64,000 nucleotides of DNA from Sphingobacteriaceae bacterium (lineage in GTDB: Bacteria; Bacteroidota; Bacteroidia; B-17B0; Aurantibacillaceae): assembly GCA_002319075.1 (NCBI GenBank), contig NVQB01000001.1, forward strand, positions 5,146,001-5,210,000, written 5' to 3'. The translations under genes were made by a program, and so were the position numbers. Below are positions 10,306 to 20,600 of this stretch, piece by piece (positions within the stretch are counted from its first letter, which is position 1; every line of letters starts with the position of its first letter). The notes beneath the pieces are model-generated. The model did not search any database, was not told where the DNA came from, and saw only the letters and a list, made by a program, of their open reading frames with translations.

Positions 10306-11538
10306 GTGGCTAATTCTGATCCTAAAAAAATTATTGTGATTGGCGGAGGGGCTGCCGGCTTCTTCGCTGCTATTAATTTAGCGCAGCAAAAACCCGGTGC
10401 GCAAATCACAATTCTTGAAAAAACAAATAAACTTCTTTCTAAAGTGAAAGTTTCAGGCGGGGGACGGTGCAACGTTACTCACCAGTGTTTTGAAGATCAG
10501 CAGCTGGTGAAAAATTATCCTCGTGGAAGTAAAGAGTTACTGCAAGTTTTCTCACAATTCAACGTACAGTCAACTATAGACTGGTTTAAAAAACAAGGTG
10601 TTGTTTTAAAAACAGAAGAAGATGGAAGGATGTTCCCCTACTCTAACGATAGTCAAACTATCATAGATTGTTTTCTTGATTTAACAAAACAATATCGCAT
10701 TCAAATTATTACTCAGTGCGAGGTTTTTGCTATTCAGAAAGTGAATGAAAAGTTTGTTTTAAAAACCAACAAAGATGTTATGGAATCAGATGCTTTGATC
10801 TGCGCTTTAGGAGGACATAACAAATCAGGCGCTTACGATATTCTTAAAAACCTGGGGCACACAATTGATAATCCTTTGCCCAGTTTATTCACGTTAAATT
10901 TTCCGAATGAGCTAATAAAAAAAGAATTACAAGGTGTGAGTGTTAAAAATGCGCAGGTTCTTATTGACGGCAGTAAATTAAATTACAACGGTCCTGTACT
11001 CATTACCCACTGGGGTTTGAGCGGTCCGGCAGTTTTAAAATTATCCGCTTTTGCTGCGAAAGAATTTTTTGATGTCAATTACGTAGCAGGTATAAGAGTT
11101 AACTGGGCTTATCCCCTCAAACATGAGCAAGTTTTGTTTAACCTAAAACAAATTCAAAAAGAAAAACATAAAGCACTACCGAGAACGAACGCTCAGTTTG
11201 AGCTGCCAAAAAGGCTTTGGGAATTTTTATGTGAAAGTGCAGAAATCGCTAACGATAAGCCCTGGGCGGAAGTCAGTAACAAGCACATCAATAAACTCGT
11301 GGAACTGCTTTGTAACAGCCGATATAAGATGGAAGGCAAAACCACTTTCAAAGAAGAGTTTGTAACCTGTGGCGGTGTTAATTTAAAAGAGATAGATTTT
11401 AAAACTATGCAAAGTAAAGTTGTACCTGGACTCTATTTTTGCGGCGAAGTGATGAATATTGACGGTATCACCGGCGGTTTTAATTTCCAGGCGGCCTGGA
11501 GTACAGCTTATATTTGCGCATCCTCGGTTCCGGTATAG
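10306..11538 (+). CDS. HI0933/YhiN-family NAD(P)/FAD-dependent oxidoreductase
   Basis: A 410-residue protein with an N-terminal Rossmann dinucleotide motif (VIGGGAAGFFAA, from about residue 11), then LSKVKVSGGGRCNVTH. The latter is the diagnostic second motif of the HI0933/BaiN family, annotated variously as aminoacetone oxidase family or NAD(P)/FAD-dependent oxidoreductase. A C-terminal FAD-contacting segment (PGLYFCGEVMNIDGITGGF) matches the family, and the length is typical. The start is a GTG 22 bp after the upstream stop codon. The second motif follows the Rossmann motif at the usual distance. The substrate is unknown for most members, so no reaction is assigned. Confidence 0.88.
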   Translation: MANSDPKKIIVIGGGAAGFFAAINLAQQKPGAQITILEKTNKLLSKVKVSGGGRCNVTHQCFEDQQLVKNYPRGSKELLQVFSQFNVQSTIDWFKKQGVVLKTEEDGRMFPYSNDSQTIIDCFLDLTKQYRIQIITQCEVFAIQKVNEKFVLKTNKDVMESDALICALGGHNKSGAYDILKNLGHTIDNPLPSLFTLNFPNELIKKELQGVSVKNAQVLIDGSKLNYNGPVLITHWGLSGPAVLKLSAFAAKEFFDVNYVAGIRVNWAYPLKHEQVLFNLKQIQKEKHKALPRTNAQFELPKRLWEFLCESAEIANDKPWAEVSNKHINKLVELLCNSRYKMEGKTTFKEEFVTCGGVNLKEIDFKTMQSKVVPGLYFCGEVMNIDGITGGFNFQAAWSTAYICASSVPV

Positions 11539-11672
11539 TTTACCCCGTAAAAGCATCGGATAAGTGAAATATCCCCGGTTCTACCGTAAAAATCTTAAAA
11601 GAAACGAAAACAAATTTTCTTTAACTCCACTCAATATAGTATCTTCACGCTTCAAAATTTAAACTAAAAACA

Positions 11673-12320
11673 ATGAAATTTTTTATTGACACGGCCAACC
11701 TGGCACAAATTAAAGAAGCTCAGGATATGGGCGTTTTGGATGGTGTAACTACAAATCCTTCCCTTATGGCTAAAGAAGGCATTAAGGGACAAGACAATAT
11801 TTTGAAACACTATGTTGATATTTGTAACATTGTTACCGGCGATGTAAGTGCTGAAGTTATTTCCACAGATTTTGAAGGAATGGTAAGAGAAGGAGAAGCA
11901 CTTGCTGAACTTCATGAGCGTATTGTTGTAAAAATCCCTATGATTAAAGATGGTGTTAAAGCCATAAAATATTTTACAGAAAAAGGTATCAAAACAAATT
12001 GCACACTGGTGTTTTCTGCTGGACAAGCTTTGCTAGCTGCTAAAGCCGGAGCAACTTACATGTCACCATTTATTGGTCGTTTGGATGATGTTAGTACAGA
12101 CGGACTTCGTTTGATTGAAGACATTCGTTTAATCTATGACAATTACGGTTTTGAAACGCAAATTTTAGCTGCAAGTGTTCGTCATCCTATGCATATCATA
12201 GAGTGTGCCAGAATAGGCGCCGATGTTATTACCGGACCTCTATCCGCTATCAGCGCTTTGTTAAAACATCCTTTAACGGACATTGGTTTAGCTCAGTTTT
12301 TAGCAGACGCAAAAAAATAA
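11673..12320 (+). CDS. fsa: Fructose-6-phosphate aldolase / small transaldolase (TalC-Fsa family)
   Basis: 215 residues, beginning [10 protein letters not shown] and followed by DGVTTNPSL, the two family signatures. VVKIPM places the Schiff-base lysine at about Lys87. [20 protein letters not shown] and [10 protein letters not shown] follow in the order expected of the decameric TIM-barrel family. Members either cleave fructose 6-phosphate to dihydroxyacetone and glyceraldehyde 3-phosphate or act as transaldolases in the pentose phosphate pathway, and sequence alone does not separate the two. The ATG follows an A-rich stretch, and a strong terminator lies just after the stop, so the gene is probably monocistronic. 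Confidence 0.92.
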   Translation: MKFFIDTANLAQIKEAQDMGVLDGVTTNPSLMAKEGIKGQDNILKHYVDICNIVTGDVSAEVISTDFEGMVREGEALAELHERIVVKIPMIKDGVKAIKYFTEKGIKTNCTLVFSAGQALLAAKAGATYMSPFIGRLDDVSTDGLRLIEDIRLIYDNYGFETQILAASVRHPMHIIECARIGADVITGPLSAISALLKHPLTDIGLAQFLADAKK

Positions 12321-12338
12321 CAATTCGTATTTTAACAG

Positions 12339-12367
12339 AAAATCCGGTTCGAAAGACCGGATTTTTT
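12339..12367 (+). terminator. Rho-independent terminator of fsa
   Basis: The 8-bp stem AATCCGGT/ACCGGATT (12341-12348 with 12356-12363) has a 7-nt loop and a run of T to 12367. It lies 20 bp after the fsa stop codon. Confidence 0.85.
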
Positions 12368-12440
12368 AGTTTAAGAAAGTTGAGTAGTTCATTTAGACTA
12401 GTGAGAATAGATTTGAGGGCTTACCCAACCTTTCAATTAA

Positions 12441-12448
12441 TAAATTTG
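12441..12448 (+). promoter_or_regulatory. Probable -7 box for the 12511 gene
   Basis: TAAATTTG matches TAnnTTTG exactly. A TTTG at 12412-12415 could serve as the -33 box, but its spacing (25 bp) is longer than usual. The leader would be about 55 nt. Confidence 0.4.
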
Positions 12449-12510
12449 TTTAATAAGTTAGGGACGCCCTAAAAATCCCACACACTTATTAATAACAAAA
12501 ACCCTTTACT

Positions 12511-14163
12511 ATGAAAAAACTACTTTTACTACTTTCCCTCGCTCAGCTGACTTTAAGTTCACTTGCACAGGCTCCTTCTAGTTTTACAATTACTAACAAC
12601 TCGGGGTCAACTAGTCTAACCTGTTTAACTCCTTCACTTTCATTTTCAGCAAATTCAGCCGTAGTACCGCCTATATATTTTGTGTGGACAGGTCCAAGTA
12701 CCTCGCTCACCGGACCCAACGTGACTATTACACTTCCCGGCAATTACACAGTCACTATTGCAGACTCAACAAACACCGTTTTTGATACGCAATATCTAAG
12801 TGTTACAACTAACACTACTCCCCCCAATTCTTCAGTAAGTCCTCCTTCACAAACCATAGCTTGCAACACTGCACTCGGAAGCGGCGTTTCTTCTAATTTC
12901 CCCGGAAGTGCCACCCACACTTTTGTGAGTCCCTACGGCGCCTCTGTGATTGCAACCGGAACTGTGGCGTACGCACCCTTAGGTCCGGGAACATACACGC
13001 ATATTTTAACGGACAATAGCAATGGCTGCACAAGTTCATCAACATTTGCGATTGTGAGCAGTCAGAACTTTCCGACATTTAGTGTGGTAAGTCCTCAGAA
13101 TTACACGCTTGGTTGCCGCACGAAGAGTGTTGTGACAGTAAATATTATCAATGCAACCACAAGTCCTCCGGGCGGTCCTGTATCCTACACCTTTATGCCT
13201 CTCTCTGAAACAAATCCTGCACCCAGCGGAAGTCTAAGTTCGTTAAGTTCCTACACTGTGGCTACTCCAGGAACTTATTATGTTATCGTTAAGGACAATA
13301 CAAGTTTCTGCGTTACGCAAATTCCTGTTACCATTTTACAGAATACAGTCTCGCCGAATGTAACCGTAACTACACCTACCACCGTCTTGAACTGTAGTCT
13401 CAATCAATTGATCTTACAAGGTTCGAGTACTAGCACAAACGTTTCACTAAACTGGAATTCTGCAAATGGTGCAGTTTACGGCCCAACGATCACTGCTTCT
13501 GCGAATGCCAACGTCACTCAAACAATAGCAAACACATACACTTTTGTGGTGACGGATAATAATAACACTTGTACCAGTAATTCAGTTATTCCGGTATATC
13601 AGAATTTATTTCCCCCGATAGCTTCTATTAGTGCCGGTGGCATGTATACTCTTTCCTGCACAACCCCAACTATTGTTTTATCCAATGTAAGTTATTCGGG
13701 CATCCCGCCTTCTACAGGTTTTCCGGTGAATCAGCCTGTAGTTGGGTTGTCTTGGTTCGCGCCCTCTCAAAACTCATTAGCAGTATCAACAACGTATACG
13801 GCATCCACCAGTGGAACTTACACCATGATCGCTAAAGATCTCAACAATGATTGTACCGCACAAACCACAGCTGTAATTTTTGGAGATTGTAATTTAGTAG
13901 GTTTAACTAAAAACACGGTGTCTCAACTCTCTATTCATCTCTTTCCAAATCCGGCGCACGATGTTGTAACACTTTTAACAGAAGGAATTGAAAGCGCAGG
14001 AACATTTGAAGTTTTTAATGCTTTAGGAGAAGTAGTTTTAAAACAAGAGTTAAGTCTTTACAAAACAGAAATACAGATAGGTAGTTTATCGCGTGGCGTA
14101 TATACCTTGCTTATTACTCAAAAAAATGGTTTTAAGCAGACTACTAAATTTATTAAAGATTAG
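12511..14163 (+). CDS. T9SS type A sorting-domain protein with Ig-like body
   Basis: 550 residues. The signal peptide ends SLA, giving Gln-Ala at the mature N-terminus. The body is Ig-like and Cys-poor, rich in Ser/Thr/Asn. Residues ~185-450 (from FPTFSVVSPQNYTLGC through AKDLNNDCTA) run in register with the central parts of the two large minus-strand proteins at 14374 and 17690. The last ~75 residues are a type A T9SS sorting domain: LFPNPAHD, a central FEVFNALGEVV, then SRGVYTLLI and a lysine-rich end. The protein should cross the outer membrane by the T9SS and be anchored or released at the surface. Its ligand or partner is unknown. It is flanked by terminators, so it is probably a single-gene transcript. 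Confidence 0.85.
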   Translation: MKKLLLLLSLAQLTLSSLAQAPSSFTITNNSGSTSLTCLTPSLSFSANSAVVPPIYFVWTGPSTSLTGPNVTITLPGNYTVTIADSTNTVFDTQYLSVTTNTTPPNSSVSPPSQTIACNTALGSGVSSNFPGSATHTFVSPYGASVIATGTVAYAPLGPGTYTHILTDNSNGCTSSSTFAIVSSQNFPTFSVVSPQNYTLGCRTKSVVTVNIINATTSPPGGPVSYTFMPLSETNPAPSGSLSSLSSYTVATPGTYYVIVKDNTSFCVTQIPVTILQNTVSPNVTVTTPTTVLNCSLNQLILQGSSTSTNVSLNWNSANGAVYGPTITASANANVTQTIANTYTFVVTDNNNTCTSNSVIPVYQNLFPPIASISAGGMYTLSCTTPTIVLSNVSYSGIPPSTGFPVNQPVVGLSWFAPSQNSLAVSTTYTASTSGTYTMIAKDLNNDCTAQTTAVIFGDCNLVGLTKNTVSQLSIHLFPNPAHDVVTLLTEGIESAGTFEVFNALGEVVLKQELSLYKTEIQIGSLSRGVYTLLITQKNGFKQTTKFIKD

Positions 14164-14183
14164 GAATAAACTAATTTACAAGA

Positions 14184-14211
14184 AGCCCTGCATAATGCAG
14201 GGCTTTTTTTT
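14184..14211 (+). terminator. Rho-independent terminator of the 12511 gene
   Basis: The stem GCCCTGCA/TGCAGGGC (14185-14192 with 14196-14203) has a 3-nt loop and is followed by eight T residues. Confidence 0.88.
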
Positions 14212-14310
14212 GAACTTAAGAATGCTAATGATCACTAATATTCTCGGTGAAAAAGAACCTTACAGGTATTGGATGGCAAATTAAATAAGCTGTAAAGCAA
14301 TATTCTCTAT

Positions 14311-14346
14311 AAAAAAATCCCGGGTTGTTTTATCAACCCGGGATTT
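14311..14346 (-). terminator. Rho-independent terminator of the 14374-17532 gene (minus strand)
   Basis: A perfect 13-bp stem (14315-14327 with 14334-14346; core CCCGGGTTG) has a 6-nt loop. The A run at 14311-14317 reads as a U run on the minus strand. It lies 27 bp beyond the stop codon. Confidence 0.9.
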
Positions 14347-14373
14347 AAAATTCATTCAAGAATTATGTGATGA

Positions 14374-17300
14374 CTATCTTACTAAAGTAATCGTACCCTT
14401 TTTATCGTATTTAGAACCGTCTTTCCCGTTTGCTTTGATAATGTAGAAGTAAACTCCTGGAGCAGCTTCTTTTCCTGATTCGTATTTTCCATCCCACGAT
14501 ACATTGCCAGAGGCGCTTTGGATATCAAAAACAAGATTGCCCCAACGGTCAAAAACCTGCATGGTGATCTTATCAAGATTTGAACTTTTTAAGAAGAATA
14601 AATCATTTACATTGTCACCATTTGGGGTGAAAATATTTGGAATCTCGATGGCCGAAGGAATATCTACCTGTATAACAAGCTGCGCTGTATCCAAACAGCT
14701 GCCTTTGGTAACATATAAACTCACCGTATAAGTTCCAGGCTGGGTGTAGATAGCATTAGCCGTTGATAAGGTGCTTAGAGTTGGGGTAGCTGTACTGTTT
14801 CCAAAATTCCAATAAGCATTTATTCCAGAGCTGTTTAAACTCGATGAAGAGGTATTGCTAAAGGTAACATTCAATGGAGCATAACCACTCATGTTATCTG
14901 CTGTAAAGCTGGCATCCAGTGTTCCATTTATAACCGTTACCTGTGCAGGGGTAGAACATCCGTTAGCGGTATTGGTAATTACCACACGGTAGTTACCTGC
15001 TTTGTTTATACTTATACTAGCTGAGCTGGATGAAGAAATAGAAGCATTGGAAGGAGCGATCCAACTGTATGCATAATTCTTATTTTCGGGCGAAAGTATT
15101 AAGGGTGGAGTGATGTTGAAAAAATTTGAACCACAATCCAGGGTATCGATACTGATGGTAGAATTTGGTTCTAAGTCAGGGTATTTTCTATAGTCGCCAA
15201 TAACAATTGTGCCTGTAGAGGTACAACCATTGTTTAAATCTTTAGCAGTGATCGTATAAATACCCGTTGTTCCGGCAATGTAAGTAGTGGTTAATTGTCT
15301 TGGTTCCTGCGGAGAGGGCCCCTGCCATAAAAAGCCTATAGCGGGAAGTCCTTGAGAGAAGCCCGTAGCGGGTGGAATGGTGCTGCTGCTTTGATTGGTT
15401 AAAACAATGGTAGAGGTTAAACAGGTAAGAGAAGGTGAACCTGCAGAGATTGCTGCAATGGGTTTATATAAATTCTGGCGCATAATCACCACTGTATCTG
15501 TTTTACAAGTACTACTGTTATCCCTTATTGTCAGGGTATAATTACCAACCACTGAACTGGTGGGAGCTATGGAGTTGGAATAAACTGTAATGCTATCTCC
15601 CTGCAAACTACCCGGAGTACCGGCAAATGACCATAGGTAATTTACATTGGGAGTGCTACTGCTTCCCCTCAAAGTGATAGTTGGAACATAACAATCCAAT
15701 ATGGTTCTTGGAACGCTGGTGTTAAGGTCTGGGCCTAAAGTATTTGATAAAATTGAAATCGGTGTACGGGTTTCACAAAAACTCGTGTTATCTTTTGTAA
15801 TCACCGTCCAGGTACCCGGTACATTTACTGAATACGTAGATAAAACACTAAGATTTCCACTTAACGTTACACTGCTTGCTCCCGGGGGAAGTAAAGTGTA
15901 AGACACCGGTCCGCCCTGGGGAGAGGTATTTCCGTTGACGATATTAATAACAGCCACACTTTTTGAATTACACCCAAGAGTGAAATTATCAGGACTCAAA
16001 ACATTGTAAGTAGGAAATCCCTGGTTGGAACTCACTGTAAAAATACGGCAAGAGGAGCAACCATTAATATCATTGATAACACAATGCGTAAAGTTACCTA
16101 CCCCACCGGGTAAATAAACCAGGGTATTAGAGGTAGTTGCAAAAGTTCCTCCAGAGGGAGACTGTATTTGCTGGGTAATATTTATCGTTGGACTAGCAAC
16201 TGATGTAATTGTTGTTATAGAGGTTAAATTACAAGTAATGTTCTGAAACAAAGGATTTAATGTTGCTGAGGGCGTGGATATGTTGAGCCCCACCGTAAAG
16301 GTCTGAAAAGAGGTACACCCTGAAACAGGATTTAGAGCATAGAGCGTGTAATTACCAATCGTTGAATTGGTAATGGCTGCCACTGAACCATTAATCACCG
16401 TACTGGTTCCATTCGTCCAGGTATAAGTATTAGTAGATACCTGAGAAATTAAATTTACAGTTGGAGTTAAACAGGTAACCGAATATACAGGCCCTGCCGG
16501 AAGTATGGTAATAAGAGCTGGTGCAGGAACAGGATTAAGCGTAAAATTCGCCACCGCTGAACAACCACCCGCTGCCGTTACCGTAGCCGTATAAGGACCC
16601 GCCGGAATACCACTGCCCGACAAAAATGTTGTTGTATTAGATGTTACCCCATTAGGAACCGAAGCCCAGTTAACCGTGTAACCAGGAGCAGGCGTGGCCG
16701 GGAAAAAACTCAAATTTAAATTAAACGCGTTCAGAGTACTCGTACAACTCGTATTCGTTACCGTGGGAACTACTGTGGGCTGGGGATCCACAGAAACCGT
16801 TGAAGCCGCTGTTTGTGTGATTACCACACTTGCTGCAGTTGTACCTGAAATATAAACCGTATACACCGTTGTAACCGTAGGTGTTACAACAAAACTACCT
16901 GTTGAACTCGTAAGATTTCCGGGATTCATTGAATATGAGGGGGTTGTTAAACTAGATGTGTTGGTGGCAACTACTGTTCCTGAACTTCCCGCACATATCT
17001 TTGAATTATTGGTGAGCAAAGCGCAATTGGTTGTTCCATTACCGCCAAACTGACTAAATTCTATATCCTGTTGAACATTGGCAAAGTTGGTGATTAAAAC
17101 CATATAGTATTGCCCTACAACACCGTTCGAGATGTTTAGAGTTTCGGTATAACTTCCTGAATAACTGCAGTCCACCGTATTGCCAGCAGTGAGACTATTG
17201 CATGCGCCAGTAAGACTGTTAAATGGTCCATAGCAAATAAAATCCACATCCGAACCGGGTCCTGGAGGCGAAGTAGCCTGACCCTGTATGAGGATATCCA

Positions 17301-17532
17301 GATTTCCACTATTACTTATTTGAAGATAATACCACGCAGGATTGGGAGTTGACCCTAAACATCCATAGTTAGGCCCTGTCTCAGCGCTTTGAGGGGTACC
17401 GGTTGTGCTCGTTGCTGGAAATGTTATCCCAGATTGACCACCAGCACAGAATGGTGCAGCATTTGCACAACTGGATTGTGCGCTTAAGTAGTGACCTACT
17501 AAAACAAAGAGTACAACTATTATTTTTTTCAT
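14374..17532 (-). CDS. Large T9SS cargo protein with PKD and gliding-motility C-terminal (CHU_C) domains
   Basis: 1052 residues. The signal peptide ends YLSA and is followed by Gln. Residues ~20-170 form a Cys-containing N-terminal domain (CANAAPFC, PNPAWYYLQI, DVDFICYGPF, YYMVLITNF) that recurs in gliding-motility-associated proteins. A long chain of Ig-like repeats follows; its part FPTYNVLSPDNFTLGC to AKDLNNGCTS is shared with the 12511 and 17690 products. A PKD domain (PLNVTFSNTSSSS, YWNFGNS) lies at ~875-955. The CHU_C domain (IPNIFTPNGDNVNDLF, FDRWGNLVFD, GVYFYII) ends the chain. The protein is exported to the surface by inference from these domains, and its function is otherwise unknown. 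It is a tandem paralog of the gene directly upstream. Confidence 0.88.
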   Translation of the reverse strand: MKKIIVVLFVLVGHYLSAQSSCANAAPFCAGGQSGITFPATSTTGTPQSAETGPNYGCLGSTPNPAWYYLQISNSGNLDILIQGQATSPPGPGSDVDFICYGPFNSLTGACNSLTAGNTVDCSYSGSYTETLNISNGVVGQYYMVLITNFANVQQDIEFSQFGGNGTTNCALLTNNSKICAGSSGTVVATNTSSLTTPSYSMNPGNLTSSTGSFVVTPTVTTVYTVYISGTTAASVVITQTAASTVSVDPQPTVVPTVTNTSCTSTLNAFNLNLSFFPATPAPGYTVNWASVPNGVTSNTTTFLSGSGIPAGPYTATVTAAGGCSAVANFTLNPVPAPALITILPAGPVYSVTCLTPTVNLISQVSTNTYTWTNGTSTVINGSVAAITNSTIGNYTLYALNPVSGCTSFQTFTVGLNISTPSATLNPLFQNITCNLTSITTITSVASPTINITQQIQSPSGGTFATTSNTLVYLPGGVGNFTHCVINDINGCSSCRIFTVSSNQGFPTYNVLSPDNFTLGCNSKSVAVINIVNGNTSPQGGPVSYTLLPPGASSVTLSGNLSVLSTYSVNVPGTWTVITKDNTSFCETRTPISILSNTLGPDLNTSVPRTILDCYVPTITLRGSSSTPNVNYLWSFAGTPGSLQGDSITVYSNSIAPTSSVVGNYTLTIRDNSSTCKTDTVVIMRQNLYKPIAAISAGSPSLTCLTSTIVLTNQSSSTIPPATGFSQGLPAIGFLWQGPSPQEPRQLTTTYIAGTTGIYTITAKDLNNGCTSTGTIVIGDYRKYPDLEPNSTISIDTLDCGSNFFNITPPLILSPENKNYAYSWIAPSNASISSSSSASISINKAGNYRVVITNTANGCSTPAQVTVINGTLDASFTADNMSGYAPLNVTFSNTSSSSLNSSGINAYWNFGNSTATPTLSTLSTANAIYTQPGTYTVSLYVTKGSCLDTAQLVIQVDIPSAIEIPNIFTPNGDNVNDLFFLKSSNLDKITMQVFDRWGNLVFDIQSASGNVSWDGKYESGKEAAPGVYFYIIKANGKDGSKYDKKGTITLVR

Positions 17533-17544
17533 ATCCTGATGTAT

Positions 17545-17557
17545 TGTGTGTGTGTGT
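17545..17557 (-). repeat. (TG)6 dinucleotide run in the leader of the 14374-17532 gene
   Basis: Thirteen alternating T/G bases lie 13-25 nt upstream of the start codon, reading as (AC)n on the coding strand. The run is short, so length variation is possible but not shown. Confidence 0.6.
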
Positions 17558-17593
17558 AAAATTCAACCTGTTTAATCTGTCATTCTATAATCA

Positions 17594-17625
17594 AGAAATC
17601 TCCCGACGCTGATAAGGAGATTTCT
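17594..17625 (-). terminator. Hairpin between the two large paralogous cargo genes, possible weak terminator
   Basis: A perfect 10-bp stem AGAAATCTCC/GGAGATTTCT has a 12-nt loop. It sits 64 bp beyond the stop codon of the 17690 gene. No good U run follows on the minus strand, so it may be a weak terminator or a leader structure of the downstream gene. Confidence 0.4.
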
Positions 17626-17689
17626 CAAATGAATTATTATTTTCAACTATCTAAAAATACGAAACAGACCTATACTTTATAATCTATTT

Positions 17690-20600
17690 TTACCTGTATA
17701 AACTAATGGTTCCTTTTTTCTCGAAAGTCTGACCATCTTTTCCTTTAGCTTTTAATGTATAAAAATAGGTTCCCTCAGCAGAATCTTTTCCTGATTTATT
17801 TTTTCCGTCCCATGCAACGTTGCCCGTTCTGCTGATGATATCATAAACAACATGCCCCCATCTGTCAAAAACTACCATCGAAATTTCTTCCAGATTAGCC
17901 GCTTTTAAGAAAAATAAATCATTAGCACCATCGCCGTTAGGTGTAAATACATTCGGAATCTCAAGTGTGGCTGGAATGTCAACTTCAACATATTTTACCA
18001 CTGTATCCAGGCAGGTTCCTTTGGTAGCAAACATCGTTACTTTATATGTTCCTGGTAAATTGAAAACATTACTAGTAGATAGAGTATTGGCATTGGTAAC
18101 TGTTGAAGTTCCATTTCCAAAACTCCAGTAGGAACTGATGTTAGACGCCCCTAAGCTGGACGTTGAGTTATTAAAGAAAGTAACTGATAAAGGAGCTGGA
18201 CCTTTTGCTGGTTGCATTTCAAAATCCGCATTCAATGTTCCGTTGATAACTGAAACTTCACCCACCGATCCACAACCGTTCACAGTATTTGTAACAATAA
18301 CTCTATAAATACCAATTTTACTAATGGTGATTGTGGCCGAATTCGCCTGGCTGGGAAGGGGGGCTCCTGGAGGAGCATTCCAAAAATACGAATACTGTGA
18401 AGTAGACCCTGTAACTGCCGCATAAATTGATCTAATATTTGAGCCACAGTCTAATGTAAATGGTTCTGGTGCCACAGGTTTATTAACCTCTGGATAAGTC
18501 CTGTTATCACCAATACTAGTGGTAGCAACACCGAGACAACCGTTATTTAAATCTTTAGCAGTTAAAGTGTAAAGTCCTGTAGTAGCTGCAGTATAAGTCG
18601 TGCTCAATTGCAATGGCTGCTGCGGTGAAGGGCCTTGCCAAATATACCCGATAACATAATTTTGATAAGGGAAACCAGTAACGGGTGGAATACCTGTTTT
18701 ACTTTGATTTGTAAGCACGAAGGTTCCTGTTTTACAAGTTAAAGAAACGCTACCACCCGATATCGCGACTTGCGGGGGATATAAATTCTGACGAATCTGA
18801 ACAACTGTATCTGATTTACAAGTACTGCTGTTATCTGTAATAGTTAGAGTATAATTTCCTACCATTGAATTTGTAGCAGAGGTAGATACAGAGTTAACAG
18901 TTATAGAATCACCCTGCAGCGTACCGGGATTTCCTGCGAATGACCAAAGGTAACTCACGTTGGGTGATGCACTCGATGCTTGTAATTTTACTTTTGGATT
19001 ATCGCAATCAAGAACAGTTCTTGGCACAGACGCAATCAGATCTGGACCTAAAATATTATTCAGAATAGAAATAGGTGTACGGGTTTCACAGAGGCTGTTA
19101 TTATCTTTTGTAATAACCGTGTAAGTTCCAGGTGCAGTTATAGAGTATGTGGATAAAGTACTCAAGTTTCCACTTGGGGTTACACTGCTTGCACCAGGAG
19201 GTAGAATGGTATAGGATACCGGACCTCCCTGAGGACTTGTGTTTCCATTTATAATATTTACGACTGCAACACTTTTTGAGTTACAACCCAAAGTAAAATT
19301 GTCAGGACTACTAATGTTATAAGTTGGAAACCCCTGATTTGAAGCTACTGTAAAGGTTTTGCAACTCGTACATCCATTAGCGTCATTAACCGCACAAACG
19401 GTAAACACGCCTACCCCACCGGGCGTATAAATAGTGCTATAGGATTGTGCTGCAAAAGTTCCACCAAGAGGCGAACTGATAATTTGTGTAACGTTTACTG
19501 AAGGACTTGCTGTTGCAGTAATAGTAGTAATGGAACTTAAGTTGCAGGTAATGTTCTGAAACGCAGGAGCGATGGAAGAAATTGGAGTGATAGTATTCTG
19601 ACCAATTACAAAAGTGCGGGTCCCTACGCACCCGGACACTGGATCAAGACCAGTTAAGGTGTAAGTGGCAACCATGGTAGGTGTGAAAACAGCAACCGAT
19701 CCGTTAAACACCGCAACCGTACTCGACCAGGTGTAATTATAAGCGGGATTCATAGCCGTTAAAGTCACATTCGATATACAAGTTATTGTATGCGTTGAGC
19801 CTAATGGATTTACTATCAAATTAACCGATGTAGGCTGAGGATTGATAGTGAAACTGGTAATGGTAGCGCAGCCCGCGGCAGTAGTTATCGTTGCTGTGTA
19901 AACTCCAGGCGCTATACCGCCTGTAAAGGTAGTCTGCGAAGACGTCGTGACCCCGTTTGGTATCGTCGACCAGTTAATAGTGTAGCTAGGCGCCGGGTTA
20001 GTAGTAGGAAAAAATGTTAAGTGAAGATCTACTGCATTTAAAGTACTGGTACAACTTGTATTAGTAACTGTTGGAGCAACAAGGGGAACTGGATTTACAG
20101 TTATTGTAGAAGTTGCAGTAAGTGTTTGTACTGAGTTAACAGAATTAATACCGGTAATGAGCGTTGTGTAGGTAGTTGTAACAGATGGTGTAATTACAAA
20201 ACTACCCGTAGTATTCGAAAGATTAAGTGCGGGAATAGCAAATGTAGGACTTGAAAGGGCTGCGTAATTCACAGGTGTAACCGTAGCAGATGAGCCATAA
20301 CAAACATTATAATTCGGACTGCAATTCGGACTACAAGATAAGCTCGCGGTACCCATACTTAAAAAACTCACGAGGGTATTTACACCACTGTAGTTGGAAA
20401 TACAAATTATAAACTGCTGACAAGCGTTTACCTGTAAAGGCGGCTCGAAGTCTGCCGCATTTCCGTTAAAGGTTGCCATGTTGGAAGCCGAAGCTATACC
20501 CGTACCACCACTGCATGTGCCATTCCAGTTGCAACGAATGGGAGCCAAAGTGTTATTAAAAATATCAGCGCATGTGGTTGGTGAATAAGGCCACATGGCC

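Noticed and set aside
12339-12367. tRNA fragment or T-loop (GGTTCGAA)
   Set aside because: The sequence is the loop side of a short terminator hairpin; no cloverleaf can be formed around it.
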